From positions 1 to 64,000 of the forward strand of contig DTUY01000182.1 in assembly GCA_012963885.1 (NCBI GenBank): a DNA stretch of 64,000 bases, in the 5' to 3' direction. The stretch comes from Candidatus Poribacteria bacterium. Lineage in GTDB: Bacteria > Poribacteria > WGA-4E > UBA9662. Below are positions 36,266-45,600 of this stretch, piece after piece; positions within the stretch are counted from its first letter, which is position 1; each line of letters starts with the position of its first letter. Position numbers and translations under genes: made by a program. The notes under the pieces were generated by a model, which saw only the letters and a program-made list of their open reading frames with translations, made no database searches and had not been told where the DNA came from.

Positions 36266-36420
36266 TATGACTTTACAGTTGAGAAGACGATTATTCTCCC
36301 AACTACAACGAGAAACCGAATAACAATTAGTTTCTATCGACTGATGAACTTACGACACATCTCTAACTGATGAGAGAGATCCTTTACCAATCTCTATAAA
36401 CTTCATATACCCTCACCTGA

Positions 36421-36450
36421 TTGACATTACTTAATCTGCTACAGTATAGT
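36421..36450 (+). promoter_or_regulatory. Consensus sigma-70 promoter of the UGA-containing thioredoxin-like gene
   Basis: Perfect TTGACA (36421-36426), 18-base spacer, TATAGT (36445-36450), giving a start near 36457 and a 65-base leader. Its quality argues that the downstream gene, interrupted by one UGA, is still transcribed. Confidence 0.6.
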
Positions 36451-36521
36451 GAATTTAACAACGAATACATATTTACCGCAACACAAGAAAAGTAGGCGTT
36501 GTTAATTTACCTACACTCATC

Positions 36522-37670
36522 ATGCTGACAAAACTAAATATCAACGAGTTTGAAACACTCCATACTTCAGTCATTCCACCTAAGGAAACGTGGACAAAAA
36601 TTAATTGGGAAATCGATCTCTGGAAGGCTCGTCGGCAAGCATACCAGACTGGCAAGCCGATCTTCATGTGGGCGATGGATGGACACCCGCTAGGATGTAC
36701 CTGAAACAACGGAGTGACAGACCGTGTGTCTATGTTTTCAGACCCGAAATTGATTCAACTTGTCCAGAAAAATTTTGTGCCGGTAGCCATCGACATCTGG
36801 TACTTGCGGCGGCAGGAAGACGAAAAAGGCAGGTTCGTTCACAACCTAATTCAACAACATTACGATAAACCGGTGATGCAGGAACAGATTCGACAAGGAA
36901 TCTATCATTTTACAGCCGACGGCACGCTTCTCAACTTTCGAAACCATCGGGATCCAGAAATCGTAAAATCACTCATCGACGACTCATTAATTAAATTCTG
37001 TGCAGGTCAAATCTATGAAGACACACTCCAATTCCATGCCGATGCCAGGTACGATCGACAACCGCCGCCAAACGGTATTATCCTCAACACGTACAGTAGG
37101 ATACTTCTGACGAAAAGCGAACTTGGTCTTTCCACTGATCAATGGTCACGGAACCTCTCCACCGGTCGTGATCACGTTTGGTTAACCGAAGAGGAATGGC
37201 GCTCCATGTTTTCACAGCCAGCAGAATTAGGCGATCAATATCCAATACCGAAGTCAATTCTTGAACGGATTGTACGGTTTCACCTTGTTGATAATGTACG
37301 AGGCGAGCCATCGATGTGGAATACAGATAACATCAAAGATGCTGAAATGAACTTAACCGTTATGGAAAAAACACCTGAAAACGTTTCACTTTCTGTGGAA
37401 GGTTCCGCGTGTCTTGAAGCGGACGAAAAAGATCGCGGTTTTGTAACACATCTAAGCGGTATCTTGGAATATAATGTAACCCAGAAACAGTTCGAGCGCT
37501 TTGATCTTCTGGCTAAGGGAAATTTTTGGGGTGAAGGACTATATACGGGAGGTGCTCCGAAAGGTAAATTCCCTCTGGTTATTGCCTTCCAACTTGCTGA
37601 CAGTCATATCGTTGCGGGCTCAGTGCCCCCTCAAGGTACAAGATCACCAAAAGAATATTTTGGTAATTGA
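36522..37670 (+). CDS. Thioredoxin-like protein with an in-frame UGA (possible selenoprotein)
   Basis: One continuous frame of 383 codons interrupted once, by TGA at 36702-36704 (codon 61). Upstream: ARRQAYQTGKPIFMWAMDGH then PLGCT; downstream: NNGVTDRVSMFSDP then NFVPVAIDIWY. This is the N-terminal part of a thioredoxin fold (K-P-I-x-x-W, redox centre, then FSDP-x(8-10)-NFVPV-x-ID), and the UGA falls at a redox-cysteine position, Cys59-Thr60-UGA61. The next 320 codons are intact, with no frameshift. A weak 4-bp hairpin follows (AGAC/GTCT, 36719-36731, loop beginning 18 bases after UGA). Reading: either selenocysteine insertion, or a single Cys-to-stop point mutation (TGT/TGC to TGA). A GTG at 36714 could restart a truncated product. 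No good ribosome site at 36522. No selenium genes in the window. Confidence 0.6.
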
Positions 37671-37963
37671 GAGTCAAAAACTGAACATGTATTATAAAAG
37701 TCTATCTTTTCTATACTGGATTTTCGCACATTTAAGTTTCGCAAAAATCCGAGAGTATCTCTAAACTCGGGATGTTTCGGAGTAAAATGCTATCTTGGGT
37801 CAGTGTAGCTGTTGTTAATTTTCCCGGTACGCGATTTCTAGTTGGTTCGACTGCGCGGATGGGTTTTTCCGATTTACCCCTGGTTAATGTAGGTATTATA
37901 GTGGTGGCTGTCAATTTAGATTTTTTATTGATCTGTCCTAGCCTTAACTACAAGGAGTAATCT

Positions 37964-40615
37964 ATGGCTTGGCGAACACCTCTTTCACTGACAAATTTTT
38001 GTCAAAAAACTTTGCCATTACTGGACCATCATGTAAAAGAGGACCGAATAATGGAGGCTGTAGCTACAATCATTGAAACCGATCAGTGGAATTCCTTTAA
38101 TCGTTTTCATGATACCACTAAGACGTTGGTCCGTTACTACCAAGAAGCTGGAGTAGATGTGGAGGTTGCTTCCTTACCAACTGGTGGGGAAATGGGCTCA
38201 GGTCGCTGGATTATTCATCAGGCAGCTGATATCAATAAGGCAACGGTCGATATCATTAATCCGGTAGGTCAACGATTGCTGGATTACCAGGACAATCCGT
38301 GGCATCTCATTCAATGGAGTGGTTCCACACCTGCTGCAGGCATAGAAAGCAAGATAGTCATTATTGATTCGCGGAAAGAACTCGACCGAATCTCCGCCAA
38401 AGGGTTAGTAGGTAAGATGGTGCTGACAGACTTAAATCCTCGCCACCATCTACAAAAATTGATTGACACAGGAGCTGTTGGAGTCATAACAGATCGGCCA
38501 ATCCCCAACTTATCCGATGCGATCGGCTGGACTAAATTTGGTTGGGGTGGCATTCCTATTGGTGTAACAGGAAACCAACAAGATTTTGTAGGATTAGTGA
38601 TTTCAAAGACACAAGGTGCTGAATTGCGTCAATTGCTCAAGGAGCACGGCAAAGTGGTGGTACGTACTCAAGTCGATATTGATCGGTACCATGGTTCGCA
38701 CGATGTGGTCAGTGGAATCATCCGTGGTGCAGACGATCCGCAAGATGAACTCTGGGTATTGGCCCATAGCGCAGAACCCGGAGCACATGACAATGCTTCC
38801 GGAGTGGCGTTGTGCGTTGAAATTGCTCGAATAATGGCAGAGTTGATCGCCCAAAAACTGCTGCCGCGTCCCAAGCGCAGTATCCGTTTACTTAGCGCTT
38901 ATGAATGCTATGGTTTCTTCAAATACCTTGAGGATACCAGATACCTTCAGACGCCACTTGCCGGTGTGGTTGTCGACACTATTGGATCAAAATCTGAGGT
39001 CTGCGACGGTAGGTTGGAATGGCATGCCACGATTCCGATGTCAGCCGGTTTTGTCGACCGAGTGGGTGAAGCTATCATTCATGCGACCCTTAACCTGAGC
39101 AGTCCGGGGTACCAACTTTATTTGGAACCGTTTGTTTCAACTTCCGATACGCTGATTGGCGATCCTAAGTACGGTTTTCCGGCACCTTGGCTGACTACTC
39201 ATCATCAAGATCAGAACATAGGTTTTGATGCCTACCATTCTTCAGCCGACACCATCAATCTAATCGATCCAAAAGGATTAGTCACCTGTGTAACCGCTAT
39301 AGCGGGATATCTTTACTATTTGGCTGACGCGGGCAGTCAGGAAGTGATTGAACTGGCAACAGCCGAAACTGATCGGACAATTAGTCAATTACGGAAATCA
39401 CCTCAAAGATTAAAAGCCAAAGTAGATTATATTTGTCACGGTCATCGAGAGACAATTAATCGTCTGAAACGCTGGATGTGGGGAGGAGATCGGAAAGAGA
39501 TTCTAGTTCATTTGGACAATTGCCAACATCAAGTACAAGAAGCGGCTTCAAGTATTATGTCCCGACCTGTTACCTTCAGAAAAGCACGAACTCAGAAAGG
39601 AGAGATCAATAATCAAGTTTATCCGCATCGAACAGCTGTTCTCTCACCTGATTGGGGAAATAACACTAATTCAGAGATACGGTTAAAAATGGAGAAATCC
39701 CGCCTCAAACCTTGGGCACTATTCTGGGCAGATAGCAACAGATCCTTAGAAGAAATTGCTGATGCACTTTCAGTTGAGTACGGGAAAAAAGTCACTTTGC
39801 GACAAGTTACAAATTTCTTTGAAGCCCACCAAGAACTTGGGTATGTCAAATTAATCAAAGCCAAAGATAGGATCTCAAAATCACAATTAGTTACCAACCT
39901 GCATCAACTCGGCTTAGAATCCGGAATGAATTTGATGGTCCACAGTTCTTTGTCTCAGATTGGCTACCCTATCGGCGGTGCCAACATGGTTGTCGAAGCC
40001 TTGCTAGAAGTGATCGGTGATCAGGGAACCCTAATGATGCCGTCATTTAATCATCGGAGTGCTGAGATTTTTAATCCGATGACTACGCCGACTATCAATG
40101 GTGCGATTCCAGAGGCAATGTGGCGGAGGATGGAGGCAGTGCGCAGCCTCCATCCAACCCATGCCGTAACTGCTATCGGCCCCAAAGCAGCAGAATATTG
40201 CGAGGGTCACCTTGAAATCGGTATCTGGGCCGAAGACAGTCCAATCGGTAGGCTCATCCACGGTGGTGGATATATTTTGTCTTTGGGTGTCACACATGAA
40301 TCCAGTACCGCCTATCACGTAGCTGAAGTGTCGATGCCGTGTGGTTGTATTGATCCTTTTGGCAATATTGATCGCGTTGTAACATCGGATGGTACGGTGG
40401 CAGAGGTCAAGGGACTGGCTTTTCGCGCCGGAGTTTGTCCCGTCTCACCTGCTGAACTGGATACTGCTCTTAACAACCTCGGCTTACAACGACTGGGTAA
40501 AGTAGGTAAGGCTGACGCAGCCTTGGTTAAAGCGTCAGACCTCTGGGAAATCCGACGCCAGCACCTAAAAGATGCGTGTCCGAATTGCACCATCCAGCCT
40601 AGCATTCGCAAATGA
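37964..40615 (+). CDS. M28-like peptidase/PA-domain protein fused to an AAC(3)-family acetyltransferase
   Basis: 883 residues, AAGGAG before the ATG. Residues about 30-460: a peptidase-like unit with a PA-type insert (about 125-215) and M28-like metal motifs H268 (AHSAEPGAHDNASG with D276), E314 (SAYECYGF) and H425 (AYHSSADT); the usual first H-x-D is changed to H-S. Residues 590-640: a helical, winged-helix-like linker. Residues 650-870: an aminoglycoside N(3)-acetyltransferase-family domain with VHSSLSQIG, GDQGTLMMPSF and HPTHAV. AAC(3)/YokD enzymes use acetyl-CoA on an amino group. The join suggests one protein that both cleaves and acetylates an amino-containing compound. Substrate unknown. 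Confidence 0.8.
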   Translation: MAWRTPLSLTNFCQKTLPLLDHHVKEDRIMEAVATIIETDQWNSFNRFHDTTKTLVRYYQEAGVDVEVASLPTGGEMGSGRWIIHQAADINKATVDIINPVGQRLLDYQDNPWHLIQWSGSTPAAGIESKIVIIDSRKELDRISAKGLVGKMVLTDLNPRHHLQKLIDTGAVGVITDRPIPNLSDAIGWTKFGWGGIPIGVTGNQQDFVGLVISKTQGAELRQLLKEHGKVVVRTQVDIDRYHGSHDVVSGIIRGADDPQDELWVLAHSAEPGAHDNASGVALCVEIARIMAELIAQKLLPRPKRSIRLLSAYECYGFFKYLEDTRYLQTPLAGVVVDTIGSKSEVCDGRLEWHATIPMSAGFVDRVGEAIIHATLNLSSPGYQLYLEPFVSTSDTLIGDPKYGFPAPWLTTHHQDQNIGFDAYHSSADTINLIDPKGLVTCVTAIAGYLYYLADAGSQEVIELATAETDRTISQLRKSPQRLKAKVDYICHGHRETINRLKRWMWGGDRKEILVHLDNCQHQVQEAASSIMSRPVTFRKARTQKGEINNQVYPHRTAVLSPDWGNNTNSEIRLKMEKSRLKPWALFWADSNRSLEEIADALSVEYGKKVTLRQVTNFFEAHQELGYVKLIKAKDRISKSQLVTNLHQLGLESGMNLMVHSSLSQIGYPIGGANMVVEALLEVIGDQGTLMMPSFNHRSAEIFNPMTTPTINGAIPEAMWRRMEAVRSLHPTHAVTAIGPKAAEYCEGHLEIGIWAEDSPIGRLIHGGGYILSLGVTHESSTAYHVAEVSMPCGCIDPFGNIDRVVTSDGTVAEVKGLAFRAGVCPVSPAELDTALNNLGLQRLGKVGKADAALVKASDLWEIRRQHLKDACPNCTIQPSIRK

Positions 40616-40642
40616 TAAGTTCTTGCCTCATTCAGTACAGTT

Positions 40643-41722
40643 CTAATCTTTCAATTCGTTACAGTAAGCACAGACCCTAACCATCGGTTGGCTACAGATG
40701 ACCTCTGACTTCGAAAGAATATAGCCTTCCTGACTGGTGATACAATTCGGATTTCCACACTGTTGCAAATCTTCCATAATCTCTTGTTCTGGCGGTTTGG
40801 TCAGAACCAAATGTTCTAAACCCAGCAGGCTGACCATCAGTGCCATTCTTATCGGTACACCGTTTGCCGATTGTTCAAAGTAGGCTGCTCGTGGATCGCT
40901 ATCTAACTCATATGCCAATTCGTTAACGCGCGGTAATGGATGCATAATCATAGATGACAATTTGGCTTCTTCCATGATCGTTGCGTTCAGCTGATAAGCT
41001 TTCTGTGCCGACTGCGGGTCTATTTCCGGTGGAAGCCGTTCTGCTTGCAACCGATTGACGTAGATTACATCGAGATCACCGATGACTTCGGAAATTCGGC
41101 CTGCCTCCACGGGTTCAGCATCATAAACATATTTCAGCTTGGTAAGAACCCATTCTGGCATTTGAAACTCTGAAGGAGCGATATGAACCAATTGTCCGCC
41201 AAATCTGGCGACTCCGATAGCCAAAGAATGCGAGGCACGGCTGTATCGGAGATCCCCGCAAATACCAATAGTTTTTTTCTGGATAGTTCCCTGCCGTTTT
41301 ACAATTGTGTAGAGATCGATCAACCCTTGGGTTGGGTGACTGTGCCCACCATCACCACAGTTTATGACCGGGACTTGTGCATATTCTGCCATCACACGTG
41401 CTGAACCAGCCCAGTTGTGCCGAATAGCGATCAGGTCAGCATAATTGGCAACCATTCGTGCTGTATCCGCAATGGTCTCGCCTTTGGCGATTGAGGAGGA
41501 GGCCGGATCGGCAAAACCCAACGCCCGACCATCAAGCCGGCCAATCGCGCTTTCAAACGAAAGTCGAGTCCGTGTACTGGGTTCAAAAAACAGGGTAGCT
41601 AAAATTTTCCCTTTACAGAAACCCGACCAAGTAGCAGTTTGCTCTTTCATCTGGTCTGCCAATCGAAAAATTTGTTCAATCTCAAAATTTGATAGATCGT
41701 CAAGCGTGACAAAATCCCTCAT
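40643..41722 (-). CDS. pyrB: Aspartate carbamoyltransferase with fused PyrI-type zinc domain
   Basis: 359 residues. The catalytic part (1-305) has the carbamoyl-phosphate loop FFEPSTRTRLSFE (S49-R53) and the aspartate-domain HPLPR. The last 55 residues carry C322-x4-C327-x23-C351-x2-C354, the same spacing as the four zinc cysteines of E. coli PyrI. The nucleotide-binding allosteric domain of PyrI is absent. The zinc domain in PyrI holds catalytic and regulatory chains together; here it may keep the trimers assembled without feedback control. The start overlaps pyrD by 4 bases (ATGA), so both are translated together. Converges with the peptidase-AAC(3) gene. Confidence 0.95.
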   Translation of the reverse strand: MRDFVTLDDLSNFEIEQIFRLADQMKEQTATWSGFCKGKILATLFFEPSTRTRLSFESAIGRLDGRALGFADPASSSIAKGETIADTARMVANYADLIAIRHNWAGSARVMAEYAQVPVINCGDGGHSHPTQGLIDLYTIVKRQGTIQKKTIGICGDLRYSRASHSLAIGVARFGGQLVHIAPSEFQMPEWVLTKLKYVYDAEPVEAGRISEVIGDLDVIYVNRLQAERLPPEIDPQSAQKAYQLNATIMEEAKLSSMIMHPLPRVNELAYELDSDPRAAYFEQSANGVPIRMALMVSLLGLEHLVLTKPPEQEIMEDLQQCGNPNCITSQEGYILSKSEVICSQPMVRVCAYCNELKD

Positions 41723-42648
41723 GCTACGACCTCCAAACTGCCGATCAGTTTTTGAAGCGAACCTATCTGGTGTTGATTCAGATATTTCCGAATTCCGGCC
41801 ACAATATCAATTGAAGCGCTGGGATTGACAAAATTGGCTGTACCAACCGCTACAGCTGACGCACCTGCTACAAAAAATTCAATGGCGTCCTCCGCTGTCA
41901 TAATGCCACCCATTCCGATGATCGGGATTTTTACCGTATTGTAAACCTGCCATACCACTCTCAAGGCAACCGGTTTAATCGCTGGACCAGACAGACCAGC
42001 GACCATATTGGCAATCAACGGTTTGCGGGTCTTAATGTCAATTCCCATGCCAAGTAATGTGTTAATAGCCGAGAGCCCATCGGCGCCTGCATCCTCCGCT
42101 GCTATCGCAATTTCGGTGACATCGGTTACATTGGGCGATAATTTTACCAGCAACGGCAGATCCGTCCTTTCCCGAACACGCTGAACAAGCTGATACGTCA
42201 GATTGGGATCAACCCCAAAACTCATCCCTCCACAATTCAGATTCGGACAGGAGATATTGAGTTCAATGGATGCTATATTTCCTGCCTCAGACAGTTTCTC
42301 AACAACTTCAATATACTCTTCCTCCATCTTGCCGCAGACATTGACAATTACGGGGACATCAAAGGACCTGAGATAAGGCAGTTTTTCATCGATAAACCGT
42401 TCAACACCCACATTCTGCAACCCAATTGAATTCAGCATCCCCTGAGGCGTTTCAGCAATACGCGGCATTTCATTACCAGTCCACGGGACATTAGTAATAC
42501 CTTTGACCACGATAGCACCAAGTTGATTAAGATCAACAAAGTCAGTATATTCACTGCCGTATCCAAACGTTCCCGAAGCTGTCATAACCGGTGTTTTCAT
42601 CTTAATACCATTAATATTAACAGCTATAGGGATATCGTTTTCTTCCAC
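41719..42648 (-). CDS. pyrD: Dihydroorotate dehydrogenase, class 1B-like catalytic subunit
   Basis: 309 residues. Recognised by MKTPVMTASGTFGYG, NISCPNLNCGG, LLVKLSPNVTDV, GLSGPAIKPVALR and IGMGGI with FMN-binding residues. Class 1B enzymes pass electrons to NAD+ via an electron-transfer subunit PyrK; no pyrK is in the window, so the assignment to 1B is by similarity only. Converts dihydroorotate to orotate. Overlaps pyrB at its 3' end; 31 bases after the LamG-HEAT gene on the same strand. Confidence 0.95.
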   Translation of the reverse strand: MEENDIPIAVNINGIKMKTPVMTASGTFGYGSEYTDFVDLNQLGAIVVKGITNVPWTGNEMPRIAETPQGMLNSIGLQNVGVERFIDEKLPYLRSFDVPVIVNVCGKMEEEYIEVVEKLSEAGNIASIELNISCPNLNCGGMSFGVDPNLTYQLVQRVRERTDLPLLVKLSPNVTDVTEIAIAAEDAGADGLSAINTLLGMGIDIKTRKPLIANMVAGLSGPAIKPVALRVVWQVYNTVKIPIIGMGGIMTAEDAIEFFVAGASAVAVGTANFVNPSASIDIVAGIRKYLNQHQIGSLQKLIGSLEVVA

Positions 42649-42679
42649 AATGATTCACCTTTTTGTTTTGGCTTTCTTC

Positions 42680-44542
42680 TTAATCATTCACGGACTTGAC
42701 CGGAGGAGCGATGCTGATTTTTTTCAGAGCTGAAGCAGCATAGACACGAACAATCGGATCTTCGTCCTCTAGAGTTCTTTTGAGGTTTACAATGGCGTCT
42801 TTAGCTTTAAGTTTCCCGAGTGCTTCAACAGCAACTATCCTAACACGACTATCACGATCTTTAAGAAGTTTAATTAAATCATGAATTGCGGATTGGGCTC
42901 TAATCTCTCCTAAAGTGGAGGCGGTTTGGTAACGCACTTCACTATCCGGGTCTTCTAGCCTTTCTATCAAATTTGGGATAATCGAACCGATTTCTCCTTT
43001 AAACTTACCTAACGTTTGCACGGCACTTGATCGAACATACGCACTTTCGTCACTCAGCAGATGTTCTAGGTTTGAGATTGCTGAGACGGCATGAATCTTC
43101 CCCAATGCGAGCGTCGCATTCCCACGTACAGACCCATTCGGATCATTTAACACCTTGACCAGCACGGGAACTGCGGCAGAAGCAGCTTCACCGATTTCAC
43201 CCAGTGCCTCAACTGCTTCTGCACGAACCAACCAATCTGGTTCCTGTACTAACTCAATTAGTACAGGAACTGCGGGACTTGCATCCTGACCGATACGGCT
43301 GAGCACTTGAATTGAGGAAATAGTTGCTGTGGTATCTGCTGTGGAACCAATTTCTTGTAACAGTTGGATAATGAACATGACAGTATTTTTGCCAATCCCA
43401 ACTAGCAAATCGGCTGCCATCTCACTAACGCTCTTATCTGATGATTGAAGGGCAGGGATTACCTGCGATATGATGTCATTACGTACCGACGATGAATCAA
43501 TTTCATAAAGCTTAGAAGCAATTTGAGTTCGCAGATTTAGATCGCTAACTTTTAAGCTCTCAATCAGAACAGGAACAACCGTTCCTTTTGTTGAAGGATC
43601 AATCTTATACAGTGCTGAAGCAATTTGAAGTTGAACCTTTGGATTGTCGACACCAAGTTCAGCTTGTAAAAAAGGCACAGCATCAGTCGCTTTCGACCCA
43701 AGCTGACTGAGAGTTTCAGCTATCTCTCCAAAATTCTTGGTGTCTGTCTGTGTCAACGCACGAACTAAGGCGGCTGAAAATGGCTCATTCGAACCGGCAA
43801 GTATTAGATCCGCTGAGACAATTTCAGCCCCGTCGTGCAACTGACCGTGATTAGCGTAAATTGAGCGATCAGTTGGACTTCCATCGTCAAAATTCCAATA
43901 TCCAACTAATCCAGCTTCATCACCTTTCAGGCGTCTATGCATTGTGGCTTTAATCTGGTCAGAGGACCGTGTGACGCTCCAAAGCCGAACTTCATCGATC
44001 ATTCCACTCCAACGAAAATTCTCATCATTATCCTGAAATCTTCCAATGCTAAGATTGTTAGACGGATCATAATCAATTCCGTCTGATTCAACTGCTTGCC
44101 CATCCTTTTCTTCGCCATTAACGTATAGCCGCATCTTTAGGCCATCATAAGTTGCGGCAACATGATGCCAGCGTTTGAGCGTGATCGTATCAGGAGCAGT
44201 GGGCAAAAGAGCACCATAACCACTTGGAACAAATTCAAACATTAACCCACTCTTCCCATCTGACATTAGAGCATATCCGCCTTCACTGCTTCCGGTATCC
44301 CAGACACAGGAAAAAATACCGGACCATACAGGTAAAGGTTCTTCCTGATAGACCCAAGCTTCCAGCGTGATCTGTCTATTCCTGATCTTAAAGTGATCTT
44401 TTTCCTGTAGGTCGACGTAACCTCCGTTGGCTAGAAGCACCTTATTGCCTTGAGCAACTATCGCTGATGAGATATTTAAAACAATAAATAGTGTGGTCAA
44501 GTACTTAAATGAACCAGAAAATGTAATTGGCACCAAATTCAC
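42680..44542 (-). CDS. Secreted LamG-domain plus HEAT-repeat protein
   Basis: 620 residues with a signal peptide (about 1-31), a LamG/concanavalin-like domain (about 38-215; RQITLEAWVYQ, WHHVAATYDGLKMRLYVNG, VGYWNFDDG) and about ten HEAT/PBS-type repeats (about 265-610; LV-EPDWLVRAEAVEALGEIG). LamG domains bind sugars or proteins; the HEAT array is a binding scaffold. The combination is like the PhyH-HEAT protein in the same window, where the HEAT array serves an enzyme. Its start overlaps the preceding Gfo/Idh gene by 4 bases. Function unknown. Confidence 0.82.
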   Translation of the reverse strand: MNLVPITFSGSFKYLTTLFIVLNISSAIVAQGNKVLLANGGYVDLQEKDHFKIRNRQITLEAWVYQEEPLPVWSGIFSCVWDTGSSEGGYALMSDGKSGLMFEFVPSGYGALLPTAPDTITLKRWHHVAATYDGLKMRLYVNGEEKDGQAVESDGIDYDPSNNLSIGRFQDNDENFRWSGMIDEVRLWSVTRSSDQIKATMHRRLKGDEAGLVGYWNFDDGSPTDRSIYANHGQLHDGAEIVSADLILAGSNEPFSAALVRALTQTDTKNFGEIAETLSQLGSKATDAVPFLQAELGVDNPKVQLQIASALYKIDPSTKGTVVPVLIESLKVSDLNLRTQIASKLYEIDSSSVRNDIISQVIPALQSSDKSVSEMAADLLVGIGKNTVMFIIQLLQEIGSTADTTATISSIQVLSRIGQDASPAVPVLIELVQEPDWLVRAEAVEALGEIGEAASAAVPVLVKVLNDPNGSVRGNATLALGKIHAVSAISNLEHLLSDESAYVRSSAVQTLGKFKGEIGSIIPNLIERLEDPDSEVRYQTASTLGEIRAQSAIHDLIKLLKDRDSRVRIVAVEALGKLKAKDAIVNLKRTLEDEDPIVRVYAASALKKISIAPPVKSVND

Positions 44543-45600
44543 TGGACGTCAACTCGTGTTTTTAGTTCAATTACTTGGCCAGTATTTGATGATTCAATTC
44601 CGGCCAGCATAATTTCAGTCACGTGACGGGCAGCATAAGCATTTGATAGCGGCGGCTGTGTTCCTTCACGAATATGTTGAGCGAAGTGCTCATGCATTCC
44701 TCCCGGATTGCCGTCTGAACAGTCAATTGCCTTGACGTCAACAGGTGCGTGTTCCCGCGTATAAGACGTCGGAGTGAACTGACTCAGCGCTGCGCCGTCT
44801 CTGCCGGGGAAGGTGAACTTCCCTGCCGTACCATGGATACTGCCTTCAGAAGTGCGCGAAGGATCACACCAACTGGTTTCAGCAGTAACGATTCCACCCT
44901 CCTCTGTTTCCAGCACCAGCGTTGCCACATCCTCCAGATCCGTTGGTTTATCAAAAGTGGACACAAAACCAGTAAGACGCTTAAACGTGCCAAGTATGGC
45001 CACAAGACTCGATATGCCATACACACCCATGTCAAATAGAGCACCGACGCTGGCCCGTTTTGAATCGAAAAACCATAGATCATCAGATTTCTCACCAAAC
45101 AAGTCCCGAATTTCAGCGTAATATATCTCTGGTCCTCCGTGACTGGACCGCCATCTGGCGCCTGAAACCCTACCAATAGCACCATCAGCGATGAGTTGTT
45201 TGGCTTTGTAAACCGGAGCGCCAAAATGCGGTAAGCACATAATCGTACGATCACTTTTTTTTACAGCTTCTACGAAATCATTTGCTTCTACCATATCGCC
45301 ACAGAGTGGTTTTTGCATTAACACATGCTTACCGGCCTCTATGGCCTTTATGCCCCAAGATACGTGTTGTGGGTGCGGTGTCCCAACAATAATCCCTTGG
45401 ATAGAATCATCGGAGACAACAGCTTCATAGTCTTGTGTACAATGCGGAATACCGAATTCCTCTACCTGCTGTTTTAAGCGATGTTCTTTCCTACCACTAA
45501 TAACTGTCACTTCAAAATCATCTCCTTTTGCAATATCAGGCAGATGTAGACGGCGAACAATCCCTCCAGCCCCAATGATGCCAAGTTTAATTTTGCCCAT
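44539..45600 (-). CDS. Gfo/Idh/MocA family oxidoreductase
   Basis: 353 residues. The N-terminal Rossmann fold begins LGIIGAGGIVRRLHL, followed by the family's motif region HVLMQKPLCGDM, where the usual E-K-P is Q-K-P, and a C-terminal substrate domain with the MGVYGISSL metal/substrate-binding-like segment and SWCDPSR. Family members oxidise or reduce sugars and inositols with NAD(P). The changed Glu does not touch the catalytic Lys. ATGA-type overlap with the LamG-HEAT gene suggests they act together, possibly on a bound carbohydrate. Confidence 0.87.
   Translation of the reverse strand: MGKIKLGIIGAGGIVRRLHLPDIAKGDDFEVTVISGRKEHRLKQQVEEFGIPHCTQDYEAVVSDDSIQGIIVGTPHPQHVSWGIKAIEAGKHVLMQKPLCGDMVEANDFVEAVKKSDRTIMCLPHFGAPVYKAKQLIADGAIGRVSGARWRSSHGGPEIYYAEIRDLFGEKSDDLWFFDSKRASVGALFDMGVYGISSLVAILGTFKRLTGFVSTFDKPTDLEDVATLVLETEEGGIVTAETSWCDPSRTSEGSIHGTAGKFTFPGRDGAALSQFTPTSYTREHAPVDVKAIDCSDGNPGGMHEHFAQHIREGTQPPLSNAYAARHVTEIMLAGIESSNTGQVIELKTRVDVQ

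Noticed and set aside
37772-37960. 62-codon plus-strand frame before the peptidase-AAC(3) fusion
   Set aside because: No ribosome site or recognisable motif; more likely leader DNA of the next gene.
44784-45254. 156-codon minus-strand frame overlapping the Gfo/Idh gene
   Set aside because: Shifted-frame shadow of the Gfo/Idh gene; its sequence has no recognisable domain.
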